Made by a program: the position numbers and the translations under genes. Below, piece by piece: positions 11,034 to 19,683 of a stretch of 64,000 nucleotides of DNA (the first letter of the stretch is position 1; the number at the start of each line of letters is the position of its first letter). The stretch is from contig WGOD01000002.1 in the NCBI GenBank assembly GCA_016124205.1, positions 434,001-498,000 on the forward strand, read 5' to 3'. The notes beneath the pieces are model-generated. The model made no database searches. It saw only the letters and a program-made list of their open reading frames with translations, and was not told the origin of the DNA. The stretch is from Alphaproteobacteria bacterium (GTDB lineage Bacteria; Pseudomonadota; Alphaproteobacteria; Caulobacterales; Maricaulaceae).

Positions 11034-11062
11034 ATTTAGGTGTGACTTATGGGTCACACAAG
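11034..11062 (-). promoter_or_regulatory. Predicted sigma-32 (RpoH) promoter of clpB with a perfect dyad in the spacer
   Basis: Read on the minus strand, CTTG (11062-11059) is followed after 18 bases by CCTAAAT (11040-11034), close to the alphaproteobacterial heat-shock consensus CTTG-N17/18-CYTATNT. The spacer 11041-11058 is the perfect inverted repeat TGTGAC-TTATGG-GTCACA. It lies 83 bases upstream of the clpB start, where a heat-shock promoter is expected. The dyad may be an operator. Confidence 0.6.
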
Positions 11063-11079
11063 GGGCAGGCCCCAGGAAA

Positions 11080-11862
11080 TCAGGCGGCTTCGTCAGCCGA
11101 GGGCTTGCGGCCGTCGGCCGCATCGCTCGCGGCATCAAGAGCGGCCTGCGCCTCGTCGCTTGCGGCCTTCTTCGGCGGACGGCCACGGCGCTTGGGACGC
11201 GGCTGTTCCTCGCCCGAGTCCTGATTGCCGGACGCCGACTGCTCGGCTTCGGGATCGACGACCTTCAGCGGGTCATTGCCATCGTCGCGATTGCGCGGGC
11301 GGCGGCCACGGCGCGGACGGTTGTCACCGTCATCGCCCTCGTCGTCATTTCCGTCACGATTATCGTTGCGATTGTTGCCGCGATTGTCGTTGCCGTCGCC
11401 GTCATCGTCCTGAGCGCGATTGTCGTCGCGGTTGCGGCGATTGTTGCGGCCACCGCGGTTGTCACGGTTGTCGCGATCACCCCGGTTCTCCCGGTTGCCG
11501 CGATTGTCCTGATTGTTGTCGTTGTCATCGCGATCATCATCGTCGTCGCGATTGCGGCCGCGCTGATCGTGCTGATTGCCGCCGTGATTGCCGCCCTGGC
11601 GGTCATCGTCATTGTCGTCGCGATTATTCCGCTGCGGCTGGCTCAGCTGCATGATGCGGAAATAGTGCTCGGCGTGCTGCAGCAGGTTTTCCGCGCGCAC
11701 CCGGTCGCCGGACGAGGCTGCGTCACGGGCCAGCTGAGAGTATTTCTCGTAGATTGTCGCGGGGTTGCCGCGAATCTTCACCTCCGGACCGTTGCTTTCG
11801 TAAGAACGATTCGGATTGCCTCCGCCGGACTTGCCCCGGCCGCGACCACGTTGACGCTTCAT
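11080..11862 (-). CDS. DUF4167 domain protein with Asn/Asp/Arg-rich low-complexity tail
   Basis: 260 residues. The N-terminal 75 residues (MKRQRGRGRGKSGGGNPNRS, then GPEVKIRGNPATIYEKYSQL and ENLLQHAEHYFRIM) are the DUF4167 domain found across Alphaproteobacteria. Residues about 78-200 are almost entirely N, D, R and G, followed by a basic KRRGRPPKK patch resembling an AT-hook (about 226-234) and an acidic Ala-rich end. The family is suspected of nucleic-acid binding, but a function is not established. It lies between prmC and clpB in the same direction, the usual neighbourhood. The tail looks intrinsically disordered. The upstream gap (11863-12095) shows no other gene. Confidence 0.9.
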   Translation of the reverse strand: MKRQRGRGRGKSGGGNPNRSYESNGPEVKIRGNPATIYEKYSQLARDAASSGDRVRAENLLQHAEHYFRIMQLSQPQRNNRDDNDDDRQGGNHGGNQHDQRGRNRDDDDDRDDNDNNQDNRGNRENRGDRDNRDNRGGRNNRRNRDDNRAQDDDGDGNDNRGNNRNDNRDGNDDEGDDGDNRPRRGRRPRNRDDGNDPLKVVDPEAEQSASGNQDSGEEQPRPKRRGRPPKKAASDEAQAALDAASDAADGRKPSADEAA

Positions 11863-12095
11863 GCCTGCCTGACCTCGTCGATTAGGCTGTCTGTTCCTGG
11901 CAAGGCCCCGCGCACTAATCGCGCTGGAACCGGTACGCCGGTAATGTGACGGTTCTTTCGGATTGCAAGGGCCGGATCAATCGCAGGTCGGTGCTCTATC
12001 CGGCCGCGACAGTCCCCCGTCTGGCGCGTACCGCCTGCTCGGTTCAATACCTAGACTGCATTGCGCGGGGCTGACAAGCGCTTTTATCCGTTCCT

Positions 12096-12950
12096 TCACT
12101 TGGGTTTCAGCGCCGAAACCACGCGATCATTTCCGCCCAGATCGCGGCGGATCGCCATATCGGTGAAGCCCGCCTCACCCGCGAGCGCGCTGACCGAAGC
12201 CGCCTGATCGAAGCCGATCTCGACCGCCATCGGCGCGCCCGGCTTCAGGACGCGGAAGAGTTCGGGCAGCAGAGCGCGGTACGCATCCAGCCCGTCCGTG
12301 CCGCCATCCAGGGCCAGCGCCGGGTCATGGTCCCGGACTTCCGGCTCCAGCCCGGCGATGACCGCGGTGGCGATGTAGGGCGGGTTGGACACGGCGAGAT
12401 CGAAGTCCCCATCCTTCAAGCCCTCGGCCCAGCTGGCCTGACGGAAGCTTGAACGGCCATCGAGCCCGTTCCGTGCCGCATTTCGCTCCGCGACTTTAAG
12501 CGCGGCCGGGCTGATATCCGTGCCGATGCCGTAGGCGTTCGGGCGTTCCTTCAGGACGGCGAGCAAGACCGCGCCCGATCCCGTGCCGACATCGAGGATG
12601 CGCTGGATACCGGAGGCCGAAGGCATCAGGTCCAGCGCGGTTTCAACGAGGGTCTCGGTATCGGCGCGCGGGATCAGCACGTCCGGCGTGACTTCGAGGG
12701 CGAGCGTCCAGAAGGGCTGGTTGCCGAGAATGTGCGCCAGCGGCTCTCGCGCCAGACGGCGCGCTGCCATCGCCTCCAGGCGTCCGGCCTCGTCAGCGAT
12801 GATTTCCCGGCGCCCCTCGGCGATCAGGCTGGCGCCTTCAAGACCGGTGGCGGCGGCCAGGAGGTATTTCGCCTCGATCGCGGCGTCGGCGATCCCGGCG
12901 GTCTCGAGCCGCGCGGCGAGGTCGCGCCGGGCCTCATTCAGCGACGTCAT
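12096..12950 (-). CDS. prmC: Release factor glutamine methyltransferase PrmC
   Basis: 284 residues. It methylates the glutamine of the GGQ motif of release factors 1 and 2. An N-terminal helical domain precedes the SAM-binding DVGTGSGAVLLAVL motif and the diagnostic NPPY motif (SNPPYIAT) that binds the target glutamine. The start at 12950 ([11 protein letters not shown]) overlaps the stop of the MOSC gene by four bases, supporting translational coupling; the longer frame upstream lies within that gene. It is in one operon with prfA, whose product is its substrate, although a MOSC gene intervenes. Confidence 0.95.
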   Translation of the reverse strand: MTSLNEARRDLAARLETAGIADAAIEAKYLLAAATGLEGASLIAEGRREIIADEAGRLEAMAARRLAREPLAHILGNQPFWTLALEVTPDVLIPRADTETLVETALDLMPSASGIQRILDVGTGSGAVLLAVLKERPNAYGIGTDISPAALKVAERNAARNGLDGRSSFRQASWAEGLKDGDFDLAVSNPPYIATAVIAGLEPEVRDHDPALALDGGTDGLDAYRALLPELFRVLKPGAPMAVEIGFDQAASVSALAGEAGFTDMAIRRDLGGNDRVVSALKPK

Positions 12951-13705
12951 GCGATCGCCGCATCGCCGACCGCGACGCAGCCGCCGCGCGTCACCCGGGC
13001 ATAAAGACCGCACAGGCGGTGGCCGTAGAGGCGCATCAATTCCGGGACGGTGTCGATATCACGCGCCGCGGTGTGCGGGTTCACGTGGGTCGCCGTACAG
13101 CGCTCGATCGGCTTGATGCCGGTCAGGACGGTCTCGCCAATCCGGATCTCCCGCTCGGCCATGTCCAGTTCGGACCAGGCCGCCCAGTCCTCGACCATGA
13201 TATTGCCGCGGAAACGCACCGGGTCGACCGGACGGCCGAGCCTCGCTTCGAGATCGCGCAGGCTTTCCAGATTGATGATCGAGACGAAGCCGGAGCGCGA
13301 ATCCATGAAGCGGTGCGCATCCGGCGCGGCGAGGACTTTCAGCGGGCCGGACACGGCATCGCCGAGCACGCCCTTCAGCCAGATGGCGAACATCTGCCGC
13401 CCGGCCTCGCCCTCCATGTCGGCGGTGATCTCGCCGAAATCGGGATGCCAGGCGATCAGCTCGCCCGTGTCGTCGTCATAGCGGGTGCGCACGGCTGCGA
13501 CTTCCGGCAGACGCGCGAGCACGGTGAAGCGCATTTTGGAGATATGCTGCGGGTCGGCCGGGTCGAAGCCGGAGGGGCCGTCCTCCACCGCGAACATGCG
13601 GTCGCCGGGGAAGTGGGCGTCTTCGGTCAGGGTCACGGCGTCGAGCGGCTCGGGCGTGAAGCCCTTGACCGGATGGCGGGCGAGCGCGGCGACCCGTCCC
13701 GTCAT
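12947..13705 (-). CDS. MOSC domain protein
   Basis: 252 residues with an N-terminal beta-barrel ([19 protein letters not shown]) and a C-terminal MOSC domain carrying the conserved cysteine motif [14 protein letters not shown] domains bind molybdenum cofactor or take part in sulfur transfer in proteins such as YcbX and YiiM; the exact substrate here is unknown. It overlaps prfA and prmC by four bases on either side (13702-13705 and 12947-12950), so it is tightly built into a translation-termination operon. No molybdenum cofactor genes are nearby. Confidence 0.88.
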   Translation of the reverse strand: MTGRVAALARHPVKGFTPEPLDAVTLTEDAHFPGDRMFAVEDGPSGFDPADPQHISKMRFTVLARLPEVAAVRTRYDDDTGELIAWHPDFGEITADMEGEAGRQMFAIWLKGVLGDAVSGPLKVLAAPDAHRFMDSRSGFVSIINLESLRDLEARLGRPVDPVRFRGNIMVEDWAAWSELDMAEREIRIGETVLTGIKPIERCTATHVNPHTAARDIDTVPELMRLYGHRLCGLYARVTRGGCVAVGDAAIA

Positions 13706-14772
13706 GCCTCCTCCAGCGCGGCGAGGCGGGCGGCCTCGTCCTCGGCGATGAGGGCGGACACGATATCGTCGAGTGCTTCGCCCGACAGAACGGCGTCGAG
13801 CTTCTGCAGGGTCAGGCCGATGCGGTGATCGGTGACGCGGCTCTGCGGGAAGTTGTAGGTCCGGATCTTCTCCGAGCGGTCGCCGGAACCGACCTGGCCC
13901 TTGCGGGCGGCAGCGCGGGCGGCGTCCTTTTCGGAGCGCTCCTTTTCATAAAGACGCGCCTTCAAAACCTGCATCGCCTTGGCGCGGTTCTGGTGCTGCG
14001 ACTTTTCCGCGGAGACCACGACGATGCCGGTCGGCAGGTGGGTGATGCGGACCGCGGATTCGGTCTTGTTCACGTGCTGACCGCCGGCGCCGGAGGCGCG
14101 CATCGTGTCGATGCGGATATCCTCGTCCTTGACGTCGATATCGACTTCTTCCGGTTCGGGCAGGATCGCGACGGTCGCCGCCGAGGTATGGATGCGCCCG
14201 CTGGCTTCGGTCGCGGGCACGCGCTGGACCCGGTGGACGCCGGATTCGAACTTCATGCGGCCGAACACGCCATTGCCGGACACCGAAGCGATGACTTCCT
14301 TGAAGCCGCCGGCATCGCCTTCGCTCTCGGAAATGACCTCGAAGCTCCAGCCCTGCTTCTCGGCGTAGCGCTTGTACATCGCGAAGAGGTCGCCCGCGAA
14401 CAGCGCGGCCTCGTCGCCGCCCGTGCCGGCGCGGATTTCAAGCACGGCGTCGGCCGCATCGTCCTTGTCCTTCGGCAGCAGCATGCGCGCCATTTCGGCC
14501 TCGAGCCCGGGCAGGCGCTTCTTCAGCGCGTAGAATTCTTCCTCGGCGAGCGCGGCCATCTCCGTGTCGTCGCCGTCCATCATGGCTTCGAGATCGTCGA
14601 GCTCGGCGCGCGCCTCGTGCAGTGCCATCGCCTTCTCGGCGACGGGCTTCAGCTCGGCATGTTCCTTCGACAGGCGGACGATCTCGTCGGGGTCGCCGGC
14701 CGCGCCGAGGCGCGCCTCGACTTCCTCGAAGCGATCGATGACCTGGCGGAGACGGGTTTCGGGTGCGTGCAT
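13702..14772 (-). CDS. prfA: Peptide chain release factor 1
   Basis: 356 residues, the standard RF1 length. It recognises UAA and UAG and triggers peptide release on the ribosome. The codon-recognition tripeptide region contains PAT (186-188), typical of RF1, and the catalytic GGQ is at residues 230-232 within [16 protein letters not shown]. The ATG at 14772 ([15 protein letters not shown]) is chosen; the longer frame upstream reads through the divergent Sel1 gene and is spurious. It is the first gene of the prfA-MOSC-prmC operon. Confidence 0.96.
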   Translation of the reverse strand: MHAPETRLRQVIDRFEEVEARLGAAGDPDEIVRLSKEHAELKPVAEKAMALHEARAELDDLEAMMDGDDTEMAALAEEEFYALKKRLPGLEAEMARMLLPKDKDDAADAVLEIRAGTGGDEAALFAGDLFAMYKRYAEKQGWSFEVISESEGDAGGFKEVIASVSGNGVFGRMKFESGVHRVQRVPATEASGRIHTSAATVAILPEPEEVDIDVKDEDIRIDTMRASGAGGQHVNKTESAVRITHLPTGIVVVSAEKSQHQNRAKAMQVLKARLYEKERSEKDAARAAARKGQVGSGDRSEKIRTYNFPQSRVTDHRIGLTLQKLDAVLSGEALDDIVSALIAEDEAARLAALEEA

Positions 14773-14881
14773 GGGCCGGTTGATAGCGGGAAATGCGCGG
14801 CAACGGAATGTGCTTCCTTCAGCGACTCGCCAGACGCGTCCGCCTTGATAAAATGCCCGTCGGGGAAGAGGGGACGAGACG

Positions 14882-15643
14882 ATGCTGCGTGCCTTGATGG
14901 CCTTGGCCGTGACGCTGGTGACCGCGACGTTGATCGTCGGGTGGCTGGAACTCACGCGCGAGCCCGAGGTCGAGGTCGCGGAATTCACCCCGCCGACCGA
15001 GGAAGAAAAGGAAGCCGACGCCTTCGAAGGCCCGGTCTTCTTCGAGGACGAGCGGTTGGCCCGCGCGGCGCGCTGCACCGTGAACGACATGGCGCTGTCG
15101 GACGGGCTCTCCACCGAGTGGTGGGTCCGGTTCAACGCCATGGAGGGTGATCCGGCCCTCGTCCAGCAGGTCGAGGCCGAGGCCGAGACCGGCAATCTGC
15201 AAGCCATGGAGCAGATTGCCTTCCACCTTGCGAGCCGCGGGCCGGAAGGCAGCGAGGCAGAGGCACGCGCCTGGATGATCCAGGCCGCCGAGGCGGGCAG
15301 CGTCGCGGCGATCAACGAGATCGGCTACAGCTACACTCATGGCTCGCTCGGCAATGAGCGCGATGTCGAGGAAGGCGTCCGCTGGCTTCTTCGCGCGATG
15401 GAGGCCGGCGACCCGCTGGCGGCGGCCAATCTCGCCAACCTCTACGCGGAGGGTGAGATCGATCCGCCGGACGGTATGGATGCGCAGGCGGCCTCACTGG
15501 AAGCACACCTGGTGTCGGCGTCCGGCTGTTACCCGCCCAGCCTCGAAGTGATCTCGAACCGGCTGAAGCGCGGACGCGGCGTGCCGCGTGACCTCGAAGC
15601 CGCCGGCTGGATCGACCGCAATCTGCGCATCTACCGGAACTAG
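14882..15643 (+). CDS. Sel1-like repeat protein, membrane-anchored or secreted
   Basis: 253 residues. Residues 1-21 form a hydrophobic signal anchor ([18 protein letters not shown]). From about 95 to 210 there are Sel1-type alpha/alpha repeats ([38 protein letters not shown]), scaffolds for protein-protein contact often found in the periplasm. A Glu-rich linker separates the two parts. It is divergent from prfA (109 bases) and its stop overlaps the MAPEG gene's stop on the other strand. The partner is unknown. Confidence 0.8.
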   Translation: MLRALMALAVTLVTATLIVGWLELTREPEVEVAEFTPPTEEEKEADAFEGPVFFEDERLARAARCTVNDMALSDGLSTEWWVRFNAMEGDPALVQQVEAEAETGNLQAMEQIAFHLASRGPEGSEAEARAWMIQAAEAGSVAAINEIGYSYTHGSLGNERDVEEGVRWLLRAMEAGDPLAAANLANLYAEGEIDPPDGMDAQAASLEAHLVSASGCYPPSLEVISNRLKRGRGVPRDLEAAGWIDRNLRIYRN

Positions 15644-16059
15644 GCTGCGAAGATTTCGAGCGCCGTGATCAGCCACAAGACGAACAACACGATCGATCCG
15701 AGCGTGAAGATGGCGAAGCGCACCGGCACGAAGTTGATCGTCGCCTGCATCAGCGAGTGGGCGACGCGGAGCGCGACATAGGCCCAGGCCAGCCCCAGCG
15801 CAGCCGCGCCCGCCCCGCCCGTCACCGCGATGACCAGGCAGACGGCATAGAAGAGCACAGGCTGTTCGTGGAGGTGATTGTAGTTGTCGGCGATCTGCTT
15901 GACCGAAATGGGCAGCGGATCGAGATCGGATTTCTGCTTCAGCTTCGCGGCGTTGATCTTCGCCGCCTGCATGGCCGGAATGCGCGTCGCGTACATCCAC
16001 AGCCACATCACGAAGGTCCAGCCGACGAGCGCCATGACCGGCGCGAGTATCGTGTTCAT
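15640..16059 (-). CDS. MAPEG family membrane protein
   Basis: 139 residues with four predicted membrane helices and the MAPEG signature region around NYNHLHEQPVLFYAVCL. Eukaryotic MAPEG members are glutathione-dependent enzymes; bacterial members are mostly uncharacterised. The ATG at 16059 starts directly at the first membrane helix (MNTILAPVMALVGWTFVMW) with GGGAAGAGG upstream; the longer frame is not protein-like. Convergent with the Sel1 gene. Confidence 0.85.
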   Translation of the reverse strand: MNTILAPVMALVGWTFVMWLWMYATRIPAMQAAKINAAKLKQKSDLDPLPISVKQIADNYNHLHEQPVLFYAVCLVIAVTGGAGAAALGLAWAYVALRVAHSLMQATINFVPVRFAIFTLGSIVLFVLWLITALEIFAA

Positions 16060-16150
16060 GTCCTCTTCCCTCCCGAGGCTTGTCACGCGCGCATGCTGAT
16101 CGCGCTTCGATCCGGGGGGAAGGGAAATTCTTGAATGGCCGGGTTTCGGC

Positions 16151-16732
16151 TCAAGTCTGCCGGAGCTTGATGTGAACCCCGGTTGCCGGAGGCTCATAGC
16201 CCTCGAAGCCATCGAGCAGGGCTTCGGGCGTCTCGCCCACATGCAGCATGGAGCGCGTGCCCTTGCCGACAAAGCCGGTGTCGGTCATCCGGTCGAGGAA
16301 TTCGATCAGGCCGTCGAAATAGCCTGCAGCATTCATCAGCCCGACCGGCTTTCTGTGCTGGCCGAGCTGGGCCCAGGTCCAGATCTCGAAAAGCTCCTCC
16401 ATCGTGCCGATCCCGCCCGGAAGGGCGATGAAGGCATCGGACAGCTGTTCCATCATCGCCTTGCGTTCATGCATCGAGGTGACGATGCGCATGTCGCTCA
16501 CCCCGGAATGGGCGACCTCCTTGATGGCCAGGAATTCCGGGATGATACCGATGACGCGCCCACCGGCCTCCATGCAGGCATCGGCGACCAGACCCATCAG
16601 GCCGACCGCGCCGCCGCCATAGACGAGGGTCAGTTCCCGCTCGGCGAGCGCGCGGCCCATCGCCTTGGCGGCGCGGGCGAAGTCGGCGTGATTGCCGGGG
16701 CTGGAGCCGCAATAGATGCAGACGGATTTCAT
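16151..16732 (-). CDS. LOG family protein (TIGR00730 type)
   Basis: 193 residues. It has the family signature PGGIGTMEELFEIWTW and a Rossmann-type nucleotide pocket VYGGGAVGLMG. Plant and some bacterial LOG proteins release cytokinin bases from nucleoside monophosphates; other bacterial members hydrolyse AMP-type nucleotides, so the substrate is open. Its start overlaps the stop of the upstream aldolase-like gene by four bases. Confidence 0.92.
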   Translation of the reverse strand: MKSVCIYCGSSPGNHADFARAAKAMGRALAERELTLVYGGGAVGLMGLVADACMEAGGRVIGIIPEFLAIKEVAHSGVSDMRIVTSMHERKAMMEQLSDAFIALPGGIGTMEELFEIWTWAQLGQHRKPVGLMNAAGYFDGLIEFLDRMTDTGFVGKGTRSMLHVGETPEALLDGFEGYEPPATGVHIKLRQT

Positions 16733-17832
16733 GCCTTCTTCCTTGCGTAGTCCGCCATCGCCGCGAAAGCTGCCGCGATCCGGTCCGGGTCGGCGGCCAT
16801 GACGCGTTCGCCCACGGTGATTTCGGCGGAGCGGATATCGTCCGCCTCATAGCCCCAGAAGCGGTTCGCGATCCAGACGCCGGTTTCGCGCGCGGCGTGG
16901 TCGCGGGCTGCCTGCGCCATCGCGCCGGTGATCGGCATGCGGACGTGGAACATGGCGGTGCGCGGCGCGGCAGGTTCGATCTCGAAACCGGAGGCTTCGG
17001 CGATCTTCGCGGACAGGAGTTTGGCCCGCGCGACATAGGCCGGCATCCGCCCCAGGCGCTCGGGCAAGAGCCGCAGCGCGTCGGCCATCATCGGCCAGCC
17101 GCGAATGAGGAGGCCGCCGAGCCGCTCGCGCCAGATCTTCGCCTGCTCGATGAATTCTTCGGATCCGCAAAGCGCCGCCCCGCCCAGCGCACCGATATCC
17201 TTGTAGAAGGAGACATAGACGCTGTCCGCCACCCCGCCGATATCGGCCAGTGTCTTGCCCGGATACGCTTCCGTGCAGGTCCAAAGCCGGGCGCCATCGA
17301 CATGCAGGCGGGCGCCGCGCGCACGGGCGGCATCGCGTAGGGCGATGAGATCATCCCACTCCGGCAGGGCGCCGCCGGAATGGCGCGCCGGAAGCTCGAT
17401 GAAGACGGCGGCGGGATCGGCCTCGGCATCGCGCACGTCTTCCGCACAGATCACGCGCCGCCAGTCTCCGGTCAGTTCGGCCTCGAGGTGGTGCGCCTCG
17501 CGATAGCCATGCCGCTCGTGCAGTTCGAGATGCGAGGACGGGTGCAGAAGCAGCGTGTTGCGCTTTGTCTCCGCGGCATGGATCAGTGCCGCGACGCCCT
17601 GCGCCATCGTGCCCGTGGGGAACCAGAGCGCGGCGGGCTGTCCTGTCAGGCTGGCGACGTAGCGCTCGAGCTCCTCGGCGAGCGGACCGCCGAGATAAGT
17701 GTCGTCGTCCCAGCCGCGCTGTTCGATGACATCGGCGATGGCGCGCAGGCGGCCGGCGGGTTTCGGGTCGCCGTCATGGGGGAAGCCGAGCGTAACGTCG
17801 CAGCCGGCCCGCAATTCGTCGGTTTCGCTCAT
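16729..17832 (-). CDS. Threonine aldolase/beta-eliminating lyase family PLP enzyme
   Basis: 367 residues, fold type I PLP enzyme. D179 in LHVDGARLW should contact the cofactor ring nitrogen, and K211 in VSFYKDIGALGGAAL should form the Schiff base. The overall pattern fits low-specificity threonine aldolase relatives, which split beta-hydroxy amino acids, but N-terminal differences mean substrate specificity is not certain. It is the first gene of a two-gene unit with the LOG protein (4-base overlap). Confidence 0.82.
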   Translation of the reverse strand: MSETDELRAGCDVTLGFPHDGDPKPAGRLRAIADVIEQRGWDDDTYLGGPLAEELERYVASLTGQPAALWFPTGTMAQGVAALIHAAETKRNTLLLHPSSHLELHERHGYREAHHLEAELTGDWRRVICAEDVRDAEADPAAVFIELPARHSGGALPEWDDLIALRDAARARGARLHVDGARLWTCTEAYPGKTLADIGGVADSVYVSFYKDIGALGGAALCGSEEFIEQAKIWRERLGGLLIRGWPMMADALRLLPERLGRMPAYVARAKLLSAKIAEASGFEIEPAAPRTAMFHVRMPITGAMAQAARDHAARETGVWIANRFWGYEADDIRSAEITVGERVMAADPDRIAAAFAAMADYARKKA

Positions 17833-17918
17833 GGGGGTATCCGCCCTCGCCTGTTCCCGGTCCCGCGACTCGCGCGCGGCGCTATCCTAGGCGCAACAGG
17901 TCAGGATGGGAGGCGGAT

Positions 17919-19001
17919 ATGCGGATGATGTCAGCGCTGGCGCTGGGGGCGGTGCTCGCCGGGACGGCGGCCGCCGATCCGATCGATGTGCCGACGGAAA
18001 TGTGCCGGGGCTATTTCTTCGTTCCCATCAGCCTCGCCGACCGCGAGGGCTATCCCGATGACCGGGTGCTCTGGTTCCTCTACGACACGGGCGCGTCGAC
18101 GACCTATGTCGACCCCGATGCGATCGAGCGCGTCTCGGGCCGCAGAATGGACGGGCTCGACCGCGTCAACATTACCGGCGCGACCGCCGGGCCGGTGAAC
18201 TACAACCGCCTGCCCGCGCGCCTGACCGATCTCGACCACCTGTCGATCGCGCTCGGGCGCGAGATCGACGGCATCCTCGCCTATGACGGGTTCGACGATT
18301 ACCTCGTGACGCTGGACTATGCCGCCGGTCAGATCCGGCTCGAGACCGGCCGCCTGCCCCGGCCCGACGGGACGGATGTCTTCTCGACGCGCGGGCGCGA
18401 CGACCGGCCCTGGATGGAGGTCGAGTTTCCAAACCGCACGCGGCGGATGCTGATCGATTCCGGGGCCGCTTCCGCGATCTTCGCGGTCAACCATATCGAG
18501 CGCTATCCGCTGACCCAGCCGCCCCGCCGGGTCAACGCCGCCACCCGCTTCAACCGGATCGAGTATCGCGACGGCAGCCGGATCGACGGCGATGTCCGGC
18601 TCGGCCCCTACACCCTGCCCTCGCCGCAGGTCGAGGAGGTGCCGGAGACCGAACTGATCGGCGGGGAGGTGATGCAGCACTTCACCTGGACGTTCGATTT
18701 CGAGCGCGAGCGCGTGCGGATCGAACGGCGCAGCGATACCGAGCTCGTTTTCCCGCCCGAGGCGTCGCTCGGCCTGTCCTTCCGCCCGGTCGCCGCAGGG
18801 CTGCATATCGAAGCGGTGCTCGACGGCGCGGCGGAGGGGATCGACCTTCAGGCCGGCGACGTGATCACGCACTGGAATGGACGACCCGTCCGCGACCGCG
18901 GTTGCGGTGAAGGCGATGTCGGCGAAGTAGTCCGCATGACAAGGCTGCGCGACGGCGACAGCGCCGAGGTGGATGTCCCGGTTGTCGTGCTGGTGGAGTG
19001 A
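17919..19001 (+). CDS. Secreted retropepsin-like aspartic protease with C-terminal PDZ-like segment
   Basis: 360 residues with a signal peptide (1-19, ...AGTAAA). The first retropepsin motif is YDTGAS (catalytic D56) and a second half repeats the pattern as LIDSGAAS near residue 175, so a two-lobed aspartyl protease is possible within one chain. The last 80 residues (VAAGLHIEAVLDGAAEG, then DLQAGDVITHWNGRPV) look like a PDZ domain, often used to bind substrate tails. GGGAGG lies upstream of ATG 17919. Probably periplasmic; substrate unknown. Confidence 0.8.
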   Translation: MRMMSALALGAVLAGTAAADPIDVPTEMCRGYFFVPISLADREGYPDDRVLWFLYDTGASTTYVDPDAIERVSGRRMDGLDRVNITGATAGPVNYNRLPARLTDLDHLSIALGREIDGILAYDGFDDYLVTLDYAAGQIRLETGRLPRPDGTDVFSTRGRDDRPWMEVEFPNRTRRMLIDSGAASAIFAVNHIERYPLTQPPRRVNAATRFNRIEYRDGSRIDGDVRLGPYTLPSPQVEEVPETELIGGEVMQHFTWTFDFERERVRIERRSDTELVFPPEASLGLSFRPVAAGLHIEAVLDGAAEGIDLQAGDVITHWNGRPVRDRGCGEGDVGEVVRMTRLRDGDSAEVDVPVVVLVE

Positions 19002-19116
19002 TCGAAGAAATTGACGTTTCCCGGACGGCGAAGCCGATCCGGGATCCAGTCAGGACCCCGGTCTTCGCTCACGCGAAACCGGGGAGCGTCAAGAGATGTG
19101 GTCTTGTTGAGTTATT

Positions 19117-19245
19117 GAATTCCCCGCCTTCGCGGGGACAGGCATTGGGTCCCACAACGGATCCGGATCGAGGTGCGAAGCAAGGGACGCCTCTGCGCCC
19201 CTATGGTTCGAGGTCCCGGATCGTGCTTCGCCCGTCCGGGAATTC
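19117..19245. repeat. Family D intergenic repeat, copy 1 (inverted relative to copy 2)
   Basis: Reading the minus strand, GAATTCCCGGACG, GATCCGGGACCTCGAACC and GGGCGCAGAGGCG occur in the same order as at 30255-30391, followed by a second palindrome around CCCCGC..GCGGGG. The preceding bases 19016-19080 hold further CCGGACG/ATCCGGGAT hairpin sequence. Together they fill the 266-base gap between the protease and the Spx-like gene; I see no gene there. Confidence 0.75.
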
Positions 19246-19267
19246 AGTGTTTTGTTCCTGACGAGAG

Positions 19268-19615
19268 TTATACCCCCACCGCCTTTTGAACCTCGGCCGT
19301 CCAGCCCACCAGCACATCGCCGCCCGTCTCGATCACCGGTCGTTTGACGAGGGTGGGGTGGGCAGCGAGCAACTCCGCCGCCCCGGCGTCGGTCTCGGCC
19401 TTCGCCTTCTCGGCGTCGGACAGGGAGCGCCAGGTGGTCGATTTGCGGTTCACGAGCGTGTCCGTCCCGACCGCCGCGAGCCATTTCGGCGCGAGCGCAG
19501 TCATGTCGGCGTCGGCGCGCAAATCCACGAAGTCATAGGCCCGCCCCGCTGCGTCGAGCGCCTTCATCGCCTTGCGGCAGGTGTCGCAGGTCTTGATGCC
19601 ATAGAGCGTGATCAT
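19268..19615 (-). CDS. ArsC/Spx family thioredoxin-fold protein
   Basis: 115 residues. A CDTC redox-type motif near the N-terminus (YGIKTCDTCRKAM) and the C-terminal LVKRPVIE segment are those of the ArsC/Spx/YffB family. In YffB-like members the function is unknown; Spx itself is a Firmicute regulator, so arsenate reduction or transcription control should not be assumed. It stands alone upstream of no obvious partner. Confidence 0.88.
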   Translation of the reverse strand: MITLYGIKTCDTCRKAMKALDAAGRAYDFVDLRADADMTALAPKWLAAVGTDTLVNRKSTTWRSLSDAEKAKAETDAGAAELLAAHPTLVKRPVIETGGDVLVGWTAEVQKAVGV

Positions 19616-19683
19616 GGGCGGGCCTCCTTCAATCCGGTGGTCCCGGACTAGTCGAGGGCGGCGTTCGGCTCAAGGCTTGATGT

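Noticed and set aside
11049..11654. Arg/His/Cys-rich and Ile/Val-rich frames opposite and overlapping the DUF4167 gene
   Set aside because: They arise from the repetitive Asn/Asp/Arg codons of the real gene and have no ribosome site or homology.
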